DNA of 64,000 nt, taken from assembly GCA_016647705.1 (NCBI GenBank), contig CM028340.1, positions 8,867,001 to 8,931,000 on the forward strand, read 5' to 3'. The notes below the pieces were generated by a model. That model did not search any database, was not told the origin of the DNA, and saw only the letters and a program-made list of their open reading frames with translations. Of this stretch, positions 9,474-22,429 are shown piece after piece. The position numbers and the translations under genes were made by a program. The DNA comes from Eucommia ulmoides (Eukaryota; Streptophyta; Magnoliopsida; Garryales; Eucommiaceae). The first letter of the stretch is position 1, and the number at the start of each line of letters is the position of its first letter.

Positions 9474-11022
9474 TGGTGGCCGCAATTTAAGCATTGCCAC
9501 TTTCACCGCAAGCGTACGGATCAAGGTTTAGTATAATGGACCTTTCTGTCGGGTATTGTATCTACAGGAATTGGTTGAGATTACTATCGAGTACCGCGAT
9601 TGTCATAACCTAACTTTATCTAGGTGCTAAAAATGGAATATAAAATTAAATACTAATACTAAAATACTAAAATACTAATTTAACTATACTAATTACTAAT
9701 ACGAGATAGTTTAGGGGATGGATTATCTAGGGATTAAATTTATTTACTTAAACGCTTTTGATTTCGTTTAGTTTACAATAATGGTGTTTGACCTATATCA
9801 CAATCTCAATATCTAAAACTCCTCCGCCACCTCTCTCGAGTGTAAGATAGGGATGCAACTTCGTTTCAACGAAGAAGTCCCCCTCAACGTCTTAACGACC
9901 CTAGGTTGCGTGAGTTTTGCCCCAACGTCATTGATTGCACACGAAATCTCAGTTCGTAAACTCCTCTGTCACCTCTTTCGAGTGTAAGGCGAGGGATATA
10001 ACACGACTTCATGTCAATTAAGAAGTCCCCCTCAATGTCTTAACGAATCTAGGTCACATGAGTCTCGCCCCAACGTCACTGGTTTCATGCGTTGTGTTTA
10101 CCCTAATCCGAATCCGGGGTTACCTCTTTCGAGCGTCAAACCCCGTATTCTCAATGTATCTAAACTAGCATATAATCATGAAAATACAATAAACACAATC
10201 AAACATTGAAGAACAATCATTAAAGAAACACAACTCAACCAAAACGACATTTTTATAAATAATATCCATCCCTAAGATAATCCAAATTTAGCCTATGGCC
10301 ATAGCCATTTATACAATTGAAACTAGGTTAAACATGCTCAAACATATATCGAAGATAAGAAATAAAAGAAAAAACGGATGAACTTAGCCGATATCCGAAG
10401 ATTAGCCGCTAAAATCGTCCACCGATCGATTCTCATTCTCCACATGTTAATCTTCTCCTTCGGATATGTTTGAGAACTCCCCAAACTCTCTCTATCTTCT
10501 AAACTAAGCCCTAAGGGCTCTAATGGCTGGAGAGAAGCAAGAGTAAAGGAGAGGAGATGATATTTATAGGGAAAATATCTAAACAAAATATCTAAATTGT
10601 GCATAAGTCACCGCCGCGGCGGTGGGCATGTCGGTTCACTGTTCGCCTAGGCAGTGGAAAAGGTGGTAGACTTGGTGACATCCTGTATTGTCACCGTCAC
10701 AGTGGTGGATCTCAGCATTGCAGCGTTGGACGTTCAACAAGAATTGGTGCACTCGATATTTTCACTGCCTAGGCGGTAGTCTGGATGCCTAGGCGGTAGG
10801 CTGTTGTTTTCAGAATCTTGCCTCCTTGCTTGTTTTTCCACCGTTCTCTAACCGTTTTTTGTCTAAATTGATCATTTGTGCTCTGATTTCATACCTTTTC
10901 ACCCATACACCTATTTTAATACAAAAAGAATAAAAATATATTAAAACATATTAAAAACGTAATAAACGTACTAAAAACTTGCAATTTCGGTTTGGAAATA
11001 GATAGGTAGATCACACCTATCA
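9474..11022 (-). mobile_element. Solo LTR of L family, TSD ACATT
   Basis: On the minus strand it runs TGATAGGTGTGATCTACC … GGCCACCA, 1549 bp, flanked by ACATT at 9469-9473 and 11023-11027. The empty-site equivalent in L5 (near 42717) reads 'gagaaaattaaaccacgcgc'. There is no PBS, PPT or second LTR beside it, so it is a recombination-derived solo LTR inside L1. Its 3' end (GGCCACCA) differs from the GTACA end of L5, which marks a subfamily also seen at 38908 and 60254. Confidence 0.85.
10559..10800 (-). promoter_or_regulatory. U3 palindromes and TATA box in solo LTR
   Basis: Minus-strand TATA at 10559-10568 is preceded by ACCGCCGCGGCGGT, GTTCGCCTAGGCAGTG, CTGCCTAGGCGGT and TGCCTAGGCGGT-type motifs between 10606 and 10800. 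Both GCGG and CTAGG cores occur in the same LTR. Confidence 0.45.
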
Positions 11023-12594
11023 ACATTAAACCATGCGCTTCTTGGGAGACAACCCAAGTAAAAAATAAATTAAATCTGTCACAGCCAAATTTATTCGGAG
11101 GCGAGATTCTCTCCCCTCCCAGGCACGTGTTGGAAACCCCCTTCGTCGGTATGTTTTAATTTCCTATATATTGAGAATGATGATTGGGATCACTGAGAAC
11201 ACTATCCATTTTAAGTTCAGAAGTGATGTGTAGTATTTTATGTTTTATATTTTATTGTTTTTCTATATTGCATGTTTGTTTAGGTTAGAATGTGTTTATA
11301 TTTTTGTGTGTTGTTGTTGTATGCTGAGTTTTGCGTTCATCTAGGTCATTACCCGATGATGAGATTACCCCTGGTTGTTTTCTAAGTTAAGGGTAATACT
11401 CATGCATGTGTGTTCTGTGTGCTTGACAATGCGTTTTGGTAAAAATTATTGTAGATCCTAATTTGCACGAGCACATAGACTCAATGTATTTCTATTCAAT
11501 TGATTTGAGGACAATTATCGATTAGCCAAACTCATGAAAATTTAAGGATTCAAGAACTTGATTGAGGGGAAATTTGAGGCAAAATCCTAGGCGAGGTAGT
11601 TCAGAAGACATGATTTAGGCATTCTTTTTATCGCTTGAGCCTTTGAATCCTACCATATTATATATTTATCCCTCATTATTCTATTGAATCCTAATTGCCA
11701 TTTCAATTCTAAACACCTAACCAATACCGCATGACCAATTAAACTTCTTGCCAAACCTACATCTCTGAATTAAAGGCACATTAGAGTGAATCAAGTTAGC
11801 AGTTGCAAATGTTTCTTGATGTGAGCGATTGGGTTTAGGGTGAACTTTGGATTGGTTTGGTATTCAAGTACTCACTTGTCGTTTTTCTTTTGTTTAAACC
11901 ACACCCGTGAAATCATACTAATCGAATAAGTTTGGGGGTGTGGTTTGTTAAAATAAATAAATAAATAAATAAAAATTGTTTATTTATGTTTCTTTTGACA
12001 AGTGAGTACGTCGGTCTTAAAAATAATTGTTCAAAATTGTCTCAAATTTTTCTATGGGGGTTTGAGAGTGAATGTGCCAAACGTTGAGCCTTGGGTAACG
12101 TTAAGTTAACAACGTTAACCCATTTTCTATTCCGAAATACCCTTGGCCAACTATTCCAATAACTAAACCAAGTCCTTCTAATCTTTATGAACTTTCAAGC
12201 CTACATTAGTGGAGAGTGGACCCCAATTAGGCATATGGATATCCTAGTCCTATACGGTTTAAGTCATAAGTTTAGTTGGTGGATGATCCAATCCGGTCAT
12301 TGTATAGTGATATTATTGAGTCTAACACAAACACATTTATAAGATCTAGAATGGCGTTCACCATTATTGCATGTCGAAATTCTAGAACATCACATTATGT
12401 GTTTTACCGCCTGAACTCGATATAACTGGCGGTTGTTGAGGGAAAAATTACTTGGTCGTTGGAAGGATTCAAAACTCGCATGTCATTATATTTAGATTGT
12501 TTTTAGGTTGTTTGTTATTTAATTTAGTTGTATTTTTTATTTTCGTGTGTGTGTTTTGCTCGAGCACTAGCAAAATTCCAAGTTTTGGGGTATT

Positions 12595-14145
12595 TGATAG
12601 GTGTGATCTACCTATATATTTCGAAACTAGTTTTGTTAGTTTTAGAGTATTTTTATAAGTATTTTATTACGTTTTAATAAGTTTTTATTCTTTTTGTATA
12701 AATCAGGTGTGTGGGGGTGAAAAGGCATGAAAACGGATCATAAACGATCAAATCGGACCACGAACAGTGTGAAATCAAGCATAAAGGCATAATTCTGAAA
12801 ACGAACCCACCGCCTAGGCATCCAGACCACCACCTAGGCGGTCAATATGCAGGATGGACCAAAATGTTACTGACATCCCACTGCCTAGGCGGTAAAAGAA
12901 TAGGATGGTCCCTGATTCCACTGTTGATTGTATCGCCTAGGCCGTGGCTTAACCGACATACCCACCGCCTAGGCCGTGACTCTGCACAAATGTTTTGACA
13001 TTTTTAGATATTTTTAGGATATTTTGCCTATTTAATCCATTCCCCTCCCTCATTTTTGGGCCTCTCTTGCATGCTACCACCCTTAGAACATATCTAGGGT
13101 GAGGTTGAGGAGTTTTAGAGGGAACGCTCACATCCCGAGGGAGAGGAAAATGACGAAGCGATCGTTGAAGGTTCTTAGCGGCTAAACTTCGGACGAGGCT
13201 AAGTTCTTCGATTTTTTCCCTTACTTCTTTAACTTAGGATTTTGTGAGCATGTTTAGCTTGTGCTTTCTTGTAAATACGGTTATGGTCATCAGTTAAACA
13301 TGGATTGTATAAGGATTAACAATATATTTATAAATATGTGTTTCGTATGATTTCGGTGTTGCGCTTATATTTGTTCTTCGTGGTTTGATTGTGTTTATAG
13401 TATTGTTATGTTTATTATGCTTATATAAATATATCGAGAATATGGGGTTTGACACTCGGGAGAGGTAACCCCAGATTCAGACTAAAGTAAACATAACACC
13501 AATTGATGACGTTGGGGCAAGACTCGTGTGACTTAGGGTCGTTAAGACGTTGAGGGGGACTTATTTGTTGACTTGAAGTCATGTATTCCCCTGTCTTACA
13601 CTCAGGAGAGGTGGCGGTGGAGTTTTAGAACTGAGATTGTCGATAGGGTAAACACAACGCGACGATCCAATAACCGGGTCGGGAGTTAGATTGTGTGCAA
13701 TCAATGACGTTAGGGCGAGACTCACAAGACCTAGGGTCGTTAAGACATTGAGGGGAACTTCTTCATTGATACGAAGTCATGTATCCCTCCATCTTACACT
13801 CGGGAGAAATGGCGGGGAAGTTGACGAACTGAGATTGTCAAATAGGTCGAACACCGTAAACGTAAGTCAATCAAGATCGAACACGTATTTATAAACCGAG
13901 TTAATCCCTAGACAATTCTTTCCCCTAAAACATCTCATTATATTAGTATAGTTAATTTAGGTTATATTAGTATTAGTATTAATTAATTAAATACAATTGT
14001 TTTTAGCCTAGATAAATTTAGGTCATGATAAACACTGTACTCGATAATAGAGATAACCAATCCTTGTGGATATGATACCCAATCTTAAAGATCACATTAT
14101 ACTAAAACTTTAACCTCGTACACTTGCGAGTAGTCAATACGCGAG
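12595..14145 (+). mobile_element. 3' LTR of L1, 3' end truncated
   Basis: It starts TGATAGGTGTGATCTACC directly after the G-rich PPT 'agttttggggtatt'. It contains the U3 palindromes (12805-12985), a TATA-like TATTTAAT (near 13028) and two tandem ~190-bp units (about 13490-13860). It stops at 'atacgcgag' ~40 bases before the expected GTACA end, where an oppositely oriented L fragment begins. Confidence 0.75.
12805..13035 (+). promoter_or_regulatory. U3 palindromes and TATA-like site, L1 3' LTR
   Basis: At least five CCGCCTAGGC / CACCTAGGCGG / TGCCTAGGCGG copies lie before 'tgcctatttaatcc'. The spacing between copies is irregular (20-60 bases). Confidence 0.45.
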
Positions 14146-14320
14146 CGCGTAAAAAACGTCCGATTTGATCGTTTACGCTCCGATTTCATACATTTTCACC
14201 CATACACATGTTTTAATACAAAAAGAATAAAAACATATTAAAACTTAATAAAAACATACTAAATGTACTCAAAAACTAACAATTTCGGTTTGGAAATATG
14301 TAGGTAATTTACACCTATCA
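14146..14320 (-). mobile_element. L-family LTR fragment, opposite orientation
   Basis: This is the reverse complement of the first ~175 bases of an L LTR: its start, TGATAGGTGTAAATTACCTA, lies at 14320. It is joined head-on to the truncated 3' LTR of L1, so both LTRs lost sequence at the junction. Confidence 0.75.
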
Positions 14321-16080
14321 AATACCCCCAAACTCAGAATTTTGCTAGTTCTCGAGCAAAACACTCACATAATACAAGAAAATATAAAAACTAATTACGG
14401 AATTGAAAACTAAAAACGAAAAACACTAAAAACAAAAAAAATAGGAAAGTTTTGATTATCATCTACCGGCTGAACAGTTTTTCCTCATCGGCCCCGACTT
14501 CTATCAATTTCAAGCATAAATTACACTATGTGGTGTTCTAGAATTTTAATGTTAAAAAATAGTAAGCATAATTCTAGATCATGTTTAAGTGTGTGTGATT
14601 AAACTCAAATATACAATTATTCATTGATTAGATGGGATTATCCCTCAATATAGTTCATGACTAAAACCTTTAAGGTATAGGGAATCCATACGCCTGACCC
14701 GGGTTATTTTCTCTACTAATGTAGGCTCGGAGGTTCAAAAAGAACAATAGGGCTTGGATCGGTTTTGGAATAATGGCCACGGGTATATCGGAAATACAAA
14801 ATAGGCTAATCGTCGTTAACGTGACGATACCCGAGGCACATGCTTGACTCTTTCTCACTCTCGAAACCCCATAGTTTAATTAGAAACAACCCTGAACATA
14901 CGTTTAAGAACATCGTACTCACTTGTTATGTAAAAAAAAAAACGTAAATTTTTTATTTATTTATTTATTTTTCACATAACACACCCCCAAACTCTTTCGA
15001 ATATTTAAATTTTAGGAGTGTGCAAAAAGGATTAAGTAACACACCCCCAAACTCATTCGAATTTCTACAATTTTAGGAGTGTGCAAAAATATGAACGACA
15101 TACGACAAGTGAGTACTCGAATACCGAACCAATTTAGAAGTTTCCCTTAAACCCAACTGCTCACATCAAGTAGAGAAATGCTAACTTGATTCACTCACGT
15201 TATGCCTTCGGTTTAGCGATAAAAGTTTGGAAAAAGTTCAATCGGCTGGGTTATTTGATAAATGTTCAGAAATTGAATTGGCATTTTGGCTTCGACAGGG
15301 TAACGAGGAATAAGGATATTGCATGGTAGGCTTCAAAAGTCTCAAGCGATCAAATGAATGCTTAAATCATATCTCCTAAACCACCTTGCCTAGGATTTTG
15401 CCTCGAATTTCCCCCAAATCAAGTTCTAGAATCCCTATTGTCATGAAATTAATTGACAGATAATCAGTTTTAAGTCAATTAGATAGTACTATATTGAGTT
15501 TACGTGCTCGTGCATTTAGGATCTACAATAACTTTTACTAAGACAATACGTTAAGCACACAAAACACACGTGAATGAGCTTTACGCTTGACCTCAATAAA
15601 CAATCAGGGGATAGACTCATCATCGGGTAAAGGCCCAGATGACATCAAAACTTAGCACAAAACAACAACTAAACTAGACAACTGATCCTAAACAAGCATG
15701 CATACGATAAAAACATTAAAACTTAAATAATAACATAAATACATGCTAAAAACATACTACACATTACCACCAACTTAACACAGGCATTGCCCAAAATGAC
15801 CTGCCAGCGATCCCAATGACAGTATATGGCATAATATTGAAGATGGGGGTTTAAAACACATACCTGGGAGGCAAGAGAATCTCGCCTTCAACTCAAGTCG
15901 ACGGAGATGGATCTAATTTATTTATTTTTTCCTTGGGTTGCCTCCCAAGAAGCGCTTGGTTTATGGTCGTCAGCCCGACACATTCAAAAATCCCTCAAGC
16001 TTGGCAATATATTGCTTTGTTCGGCTCGATCTTTCAACGACATGCCTTACCGGCTTATGTTCGTGGCCATGCCGTTTAGG
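14321..16080 (-). mobile_element. L-family internal region, non-coding
   Basis: Reverse-complement match to 42.6-44.3 kb and 11.0-12.6 kb. It begins beside the LTR with the PPT (14321-14335, 'aatacccccaaact'), contains a ~65-bp tandem duplication around 'cacacccccaaact' (14990-15090), and carries the conserved 'ttgcctcccaagaagcgctt' block near 15938-15958, then the gag-end sequence. No open gene is present. It ends near 16080 where unrelated Ty3-type coding sequence starts. Confidence 0.7.
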
Positions 16081-16134
16081 TGGAACGGAAGAAGAAAGTA
16101 AAACGAAGGTATCGTTTTTGCCAACTCATGATAA

Positions 16135-16442
16135 TGGTAAAGACCCTTGATGGAGGGAACCCTAGGCTTTTAGCTATCGAGGATGACGGTGCCCTCTACG
16201 CTTCCCTCACCGTCGCCTATTTCTGTGAGAGATCCCGGCTCCACGAACTTCGTGGTTAGTTTTGGGTGGCATAGAAACAAATTGAAGAGTTGCGAGCCCA
16301 AGTGCATCTCTATAAAACTCACAATGGAATGTTAAAGGTGGAGAAGGAGAAGTTTCTAAACAAGAACGAAGAGAAAAATGAAAAAATACGCTCCTTGGTT
16401 CTAGCGCTAAGCCAATATGAGGCCAGTGACTTCTATGATTTG
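16135..16442 (+). pseudogene. Coiled-coil retroelement ORF fragment
   Basis: One frame with two stops reads LAIEDDGALYASLTVAYFCE, then ERSRLHELRG, then KQIEELRAQVHLYKTHNGML and a Lys/Glu-rich helix to about 16440. The heptad-like pattern and charge suggest a coiled coil, as in extra ORFs or Gag of plant Ty3-gypsy elements. I cannot assign it further. It is cut at 16443 by a T-family LTR. Confidence 0.4.
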
Positions 16443-16445
16443 TCA

Positions 16446-17319
16446 AATTTTTGGATTGATTTCACAACAGTAAATAATAGTTACAATTATTATAAATAGA
16501 ACTTCTAATATAATTCCGAGCGCCGTTTTGTTCTCACTGGCCCTGCAATCAAAATTGTGGGGTTGTGAGCCCACGCTCAGTAGAATTCCAACTCATTTGA
16601 TACGTGTATTTAATTGATATACCACATAAACACACAAGAATGATTTTCATAGAATTTTCACCCACTCATAATTATTTCATGGAAATTAACGACTATAATC
16701 CGACGACAATAACAACATAAATCTCATGATAGAGAAATTAAATACATATATTAGAAGATTTAGAAATTCTACCTGAAATCTGAAGCCAAAATCTGAACCG
16801 GAATACCCCAATCACAAATATTCTATTTTCACAAGAAAAAAAGAGAAAAAGAAAAACAACATTTCAAAAAGCTTTTTCCTCAATTTCTCTTGCATATCCA
16901 TAGAATGATTATAAATATTCTGTCACCCTTCTTCCTATTATGATTATTATTATTATAAATATTAGTATTATATATAATAACACGTGTTAACTTCACACTT
17001 TGCACATATACATATAAGGTTGTATTTTGTTTCCTTCTTTATGAAGGAAACTATTTCAGCAATTAATTAATTTATTTATTTATTTACACAATGTCACCCC
17101 AAAAATAAAAGAAATATTAATAATATCCCAAACATTTTAAAAGTATATTTTAAATAATACGATAGTCCCAAAACTTTTAAACGTCAATTTAAAATTAACA
17201 TTTAATCTACAAAAATTATCAAATATTATTTATACCATATATTTATAAAATAATCCCAAAAAATGTTAAATTTATATAAAATAATATTTTTTCAAAAATA
17301 TAAATTTCTGGGGTATTAC
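16446..17319 (-). mobile_element. T-family 3' LTR fragment (chromovirus-like)
   Basis: On the minus strand the LTR begins TGTAATACCCCAGAAATTTA at 17319, directly after 'ttaagggggtagat' (PPT) and TTCGAGGACAAA. TTCGAGGAC plus AAGGGGG plus TGTAAyACCCC is the typical pol-end/PPT/LTR junction of Del/Tekay-type chromoviruses. The LTR's 3' end is missing: it stops at 16446, short of the CGTTACA terminus seen at 20334. Confidence 0.65.
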
Positions 17320-17994
17320 AATCTACCCCCTTAAATAAATTTTGTCCTCGAAATTTTGTATAAAACAGTAATAATTCCAAATTGCACCGCATGGTCATGT
17401 TAGTCACATTCGATTCTAGAATAATTATTTTTTATGTAGGGTCCCGTAATCAAACGTCGCCTACATTTCATAACTAACAAAATCTATTGTACATTTCGCC
17501 ACATTCACGTTTGCGGTGGCCCACATTATATACAACAACCTACGGACATGGTGCACTTTGGTCGGTAACACCTAGCACAGATAACCAATTGCCAAAGAAT
17601 CTTATGTTTCTAAATGCTTCCGTTACACTACTCTGATAAAAATAGCAATAAATAACAATATATCTTTAAAATATTACGGTAGTCTCACTGGATTGGGTTT
17701 ATCTCAATTTTAACAGGTCTACGATCTCGATAGTTTTTCCACTTGGTATGACTTTTCAAGTCCATTGCTGTATCCCATAACCAGCATTTACCAATTCCAT
17801 CCGACATTTCAAGCCAACATATTGCAACAACCAATATCATAAGCAGTAGATAGCCCAATTTCTTGTAGACTGTCCCGTGAGACTGAAAATAATTCATTCC
17901 AATTTCCACATTAAAATTCCCAAATCTCGTAAAGTTTTTTTTAATAAATGTCATCACAATCCAAACTTCGAATAACAGATTTTCTGAAATACGT

Positions 17995-18330
17995 CAGAAA
18001 ACACACAAATACAAATATATAAATACTTCTTAACCACATAAATACGTCTAAACCACATAAATATGTCTCGAAACATCTAAATACATATCAAACCACCTAA
18101 TTATATTTCAAACCACATAAATATGCCTCAATCATATAAATACATCCCAATTACTTAAATATTTCTGGAATACATAAATACATGTTAATCAAATAAAAAA
18201 GTCTCAAAACACATAAATGAGTGTCAACCACATAAGTACACCTTGAAACACATAAATACGTGTCAAACTACAAAAATAAAATGAAATACGTACCAAATAT
18301 ATAATTGCGTCTTAATCATATAATTATGTC
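17995..18330. repeat. ~20-bp minisatellite, CACATAAATAC-type
   Basis: About fifteen degenerate units of the form 'accacataaatacgtctca' occur in tandem. The same array lies at the equivalent place in T2 (about 49420-49790), so it belongs to the element. Confidence 0.7.
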
Positions 18331-18479
18331 TCCAAAGTCACGTAACATACTGAGTTCAATACTTAACGTAAAATGTATATAAAAATATTACATAAAATCC
18401 ACAATCGAATTTCTAAAATACCAATTAATTTAAAAAATTCAAATTAACATTTCCAAGTAACAATTGGCTCCCAATAGTC

Positions 18480-19810
18480 TCATAATAACCCTACACTCTG
18501 ACTCTGCCTAATGCTAGTAGTGGACCATCTATTTGAATATTTTATCGATGTACTATCTTCGTAATATAAAGGGATTTTATGGATCAAGTATTTTTATCAA
18601 AATCTATTTTTTTAATAAAATATAGTCACACTGGGCAGTATTTAAACTCAACAAAAATATCATCGTAATAGAACAACCGAATTTAATTAAACTAGTCAAC
18701 TCACTCGTATATAATAAAATAATATACTTTCTTATCAACTATAGGATTGTTTACCTTACGATCGGGAGTTATAATGGTACTGTAACCTGTCTAACTGTGC
18801 CATTTAAGGTGGCTATCAGTGTCAGAGCCATTTAATATCTCCAAAGGTAAGAGCAATCACCCTGCAGGACTTGCCTAACAAGTAACAACATATATCCACT
18901 TAGCAGGACTTACCTTTCAGGTAACAACAAAAATCCACCCTACAGGACTAACTTGAAAAGTAACAACATATATCCACATCTCGTAGGACATGTCTTCCTA
19001 ATGAGAAGACAACTATAGTATAGTCGGATAATTAAAATCACTTTTCACATTAAAACAATTTACTTGATTCGCATAACGTTATAAAATAATCCATTTTAAG
19101 AAGTATTTTTGTTTTTTATTTTTATTTTTTCATTTTAGTATGAAAATAGAATTTGAAAATTTATGTAGAAGACAATGCACATGTTGTCTTCATAATATAA
19201 AAATAATTAATGGATCAAGTATATTTATCAAACACCACTTTTCAAAATATAATATAAATAAAACTGCACACTGAGTCAAAATAAAATTCCACTGCTACCA
19301 TCACAATAAAATGATACTTTTAAGTGGACCAATCAAATTATTTTGATATATAATAAAATATCGTACACATATTTTTCTACTAGCCATAGGATCATTTCAC
19401 TTCATGATTGAGAGTTACGACTATACCGTAGCTTGTACAACTGTGTCATCTAAGGTAATATCAGTGTTAGGGCCATTCAATATCTCTAATGGTAAGAGCA
19501 ACCACTATGTAGGACTAGACTGACAGGTAATAACATATATCCACCCTACAGGACTTGTTTGACAGGTAACAACATATATCCATCCTACAAGACATGCCTG
19601 ACAGGTTACAACATATATCCACATCTCGGAGGATATGCTCTCTTGATGAGAAAACAACTATGGTATAGCAGGATAATAAAAATAAATTTTTTCACCTTTT
19701 AAATTTTACTTGATCCATTTAATATCATAAAAATGTCCATTTTCATCAACATTTTTTTTAATGTAATACGAAAATATAATTTGATAATTTATATAGAAGA
19801 CAGTAAACAC
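18480..19810. repeat. ~640-bp tandem duplication with nested ~40-bp repeats
   Basis: 18540-19190 and 19200-19800 share order and wording ('tggatcaagtat', 'cataggat', 'taagagcaa', 'gataatt'). Each copy holds three or four units of 'ccaccctacaggacttgcct…gtaacaacatatat' (18850-18990 and 19500-19640). T2 has only one copy of the large unit (about 50040-50650) but more small units (50250-50470). Confidence 0.65.
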
Positions 19811-20333
19811 CTTTAAACTAATCCTTTCAATTTAACAACATACCCTATGATCCACGACTAACATGACATTCCCCTAAAAATTATTTACAAGACGACTGGT
19901 AAAAGCCAATAAAGTATTCTTAAATGGTCTATGGCTCTCATATACAATTACTACTATAATAGTGATATAGTCCCCTGAATAATAATTGGTTTATTATTAT
20001 TCAAATGTAGAGTTGAATTCTACCACAAATTATTCGATAAATAATTAATATAAAAATAATATTTACCACTCTGCGATAGTAAATATCATGGCCACCCTAT
20101 GTGTATTATTATTGTGACTATATTATTATGGGTACCCACAATATTATCCTGGCTATATTATTTGAGTGTCTTTATCTATTATCAATTATATTATTTCTCC
20201 ATATTAATATTTTTTTCCAAATTAATGAGTTACACGAAAATTATTATTTTTAAGTATTACTTAACTTATTATGGGTAATAGAATCCATAACCCAAGCCTA
20301 GGGTAGTTGCAAACCTACACCCTAATACCACTT

Positions 20334-20737
20334 TGTAACGACTTGGTTTTCTAGGGCCGCCACGCGGTTTTTCCTATTAGATAAATTAATACTACAACTA
20401 AATAGTCAATATTTTAATTTATAAAATCTGAGAGATTTTACAGTTACGGTGATAATTATAATTATCAAATTATTGCGTTGATTTTTATAATAGTAAATAA
20501 TAAATAAAGTTATTACAAATTAAATAGAATTTCAAATAAAATTTCTGGCGCCGTACTATTTTCAAATACATTCAAATAAATAGAGAATTAATACTAAATA
20601 AATATCGTAACTCTAATAATTTTATGATTAGTTTGAGTCATTTAAGAAGGTTTTTAGGCATCATGAAAATTTCCCTAGCATTAAATCGTCAATTGATCCT
20701 TGATGTTTGGGTTTACCATTATTTCCATAAATATTAG
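20334..20737 (-). mobile_element. T1 5' LTR, 3' end portion
   Basis: Minus strand: it ends '…GCCCTAGAAAACCAAGTCGTTACA' in substance at 20334, next to the decayed primer-binding site. The other end is cut by the SIRE-like LTR at 20738, whose left flank is ATTAG. Confidence 0.6.
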
Positions 20738-21169
20738 TGTTGATCCTAAGATTTTGATGAACAATTAAGTATTGATGTTTTGGTGGAACTAATGTATTAA
20801 TTGAGTGTTTCAGTGATTTAAAGTTCCAAGTGATGAAGATGACAAATTAAATGGATAATAAATGATGAAGTTGAAGATATTGAAAATTTAAGAGTTTGAA
20901 GAAATTAGGGAAAACAACTCAAGTAAATTTCAACTTTTAATATCCCATTTAGGAACACACACAAGGGACAATATGTATTTTCTCATTTATGTGTGTTTTG
21001 ATTAAGTGAAATTATTTACTCCTATATGTGATTTGAAAAGAAATATTTTTTAATTGACTAAAATGGAATATAAGAAGATTAGTGGAGCTAATTTAGAAGA
21101 GAAAATTGTTTAAGGGGCGATAACATAAAAAGAATAAGTTAAAAAAATGAGTTTAGAATAGAGATCCAG

Positions 21170-21410
21170 AATATGGCAGTCGACTGATGAGTCGACCGGA
21201 CAAAGAATCTGAAAGATCCTGAATCTACAAGTCAACCGACAGGTCAACCGACCAAGAAAGCTGAACTCTCTGAAACTACAAGTCGACTGATAGGTCGATC
21301 GATGAAAGCAAGATGAATTCTTTGAATCAAGTAGTCGACCGATAGGTCGACCGATAAATTCCATTGGCTACAACCTGAATCCAGTAGTCGACTGGGCAGT
21401 CGACCTGCGA
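21170..21410. repeat. GTCGAC palindrome array inside SIRE-like LTR
   Basis: Four to five units of ~60-65 bp each carry paired motifs such as AGTCGACTGATGAGTCGACC, AGTCAACCGACAGGTCAACC and AGTCGACCGATAGGTCGACC. The related LTR at 54.6-55.0 kb has a corresponding array built on GGTCAACC. Confidence 0.7.
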
Positions 21411-22429
21411 CGCTGTTTTAGAATTATGTTCTATCCGAGATTATATCCAAAAGTAGCCAGTTTTGGTTAGGATTTGAGAGAGATTTCAGAGATATTCTCT
21501 ATATTTAAAATATGGTTCATATATTAATTAAATTCTATTAATATAATTCATTAAATATTAATGTTTCTCAATTTAGTACTTGAAATAGATTATATTCTTA
21601 TTAATTGAGATTAAGAAATACTTTAGGGGTTTAATTGAGAGATTTGAAAGTTGTTATTAAATAAATTGAACCAAAATGAAGCTATTATGATATAAGGGGT
21701 CTATAAGTCCTATTAATTGTTATGACACATGTAAACTAACCGTTAAAAGACTGATTTCATGCTCCTTTAAATAGACCTGCGAATTTCATATATCATTAAG
21801 CAGTAAACAAGAGAGGAATCATATCATATCATTTGTGAGATTTTATAAGAGTTATCATTCTGAAATATTGTGAGCTTTTTTAAGAAACGATCGTGAAGAT
21901 CAACTGCTATTAATCTTTGCTGCTACCGGATCTGAAGTTACATTGTTTTAACTAATTATTCTGTGGATTTTAGATGAGATCTTTCCAATTAATTTTTTAT
22001 TGTGCATTACTTGTTTATTATTGAAAATTGATCTTAGAAATTGTTTCTGATTTTTGAAGCAAATATTTTTACAAATAATTTCTTGAATCTGATTACATAC
22101 TTTAATTTGCTACCCATATTCTTGTTAAAATCATATTTTTCTATCTCACATTTTTCTATCAGTAGTTGGGGTATTAATTGAGTAATTATTTATCTGGGGT
22201 GATAGAAGTTCTGAGTGAGATTTACTTCTTATCAATTTTTGTATTGGTAAGTTGTGACGGATTAAATACTGTTGGGAGTATTTAATTAAGGGTAGTCGGG
22301 TTTCAGTCTCTTCCTATAAAGAAATTGAGGTAGTGATTATTCCTAGATAGAATTGTGATTTGAGTGATTTGTAAATGTTCTATCCTTACCTGAGAAAATG
22401 ATAGTTGGAGTGTTTTGTGAGGTTTTAAT

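Larger units (their letters stand above)
9177..12594 (+). mobile_element. Internal region of L1 (non-coding), interrupted
   Basis: It begins with TGGCGCCGTTGTCTAGGAT (complement of the 3' end of plant tRNA-Asp) and matches 42410-44303 of the complete element L5. A gag-end motif 'MSGRG' is readable at about 9455-9470. The solo LTR at 9474-11022 splits it; internal sequence resumes at 11028 with the conserved 'cgcttcttgggag' block. 11028-12594 has no ORF of note. It contains a hairpin with AAACCACACCC/GGGTGTGGTTT arms near 11897-11948 and ends in a G-rich polypurine tract (12581-12591) against the 3' LTR. Confidence 0.65.
17320..20333 (-). mobile_element. T-family internal region, non-coding (copy T1)
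   Basis: It lies between the PPT (17321-17345) and a decayed primer-binding site (about 20316-20331, reverse complement TGGTATTAGGGTG, originally of the TGGTATCAGAGC initiator-Met type). Only the last codons of pol (TTCGAGGAC) remain; no domain is readable. Homologous to 49090-50735. It is rich in short-period repeats (next two entries). Confidence 0.55.

Noticed and set aside
9474..14145. 9474-11022 and 12595-14145 as the paired LTRs of one element
   Set aside because: Opposite orientation, different 3' ends, and the first has its own ACATT duplication, so it is a separate solo LTR.
17995..18330. CRISPR-like array of short repeats
   Set aside because: Units are contiguous and degenerate with no spacers, within a plant retroelement.
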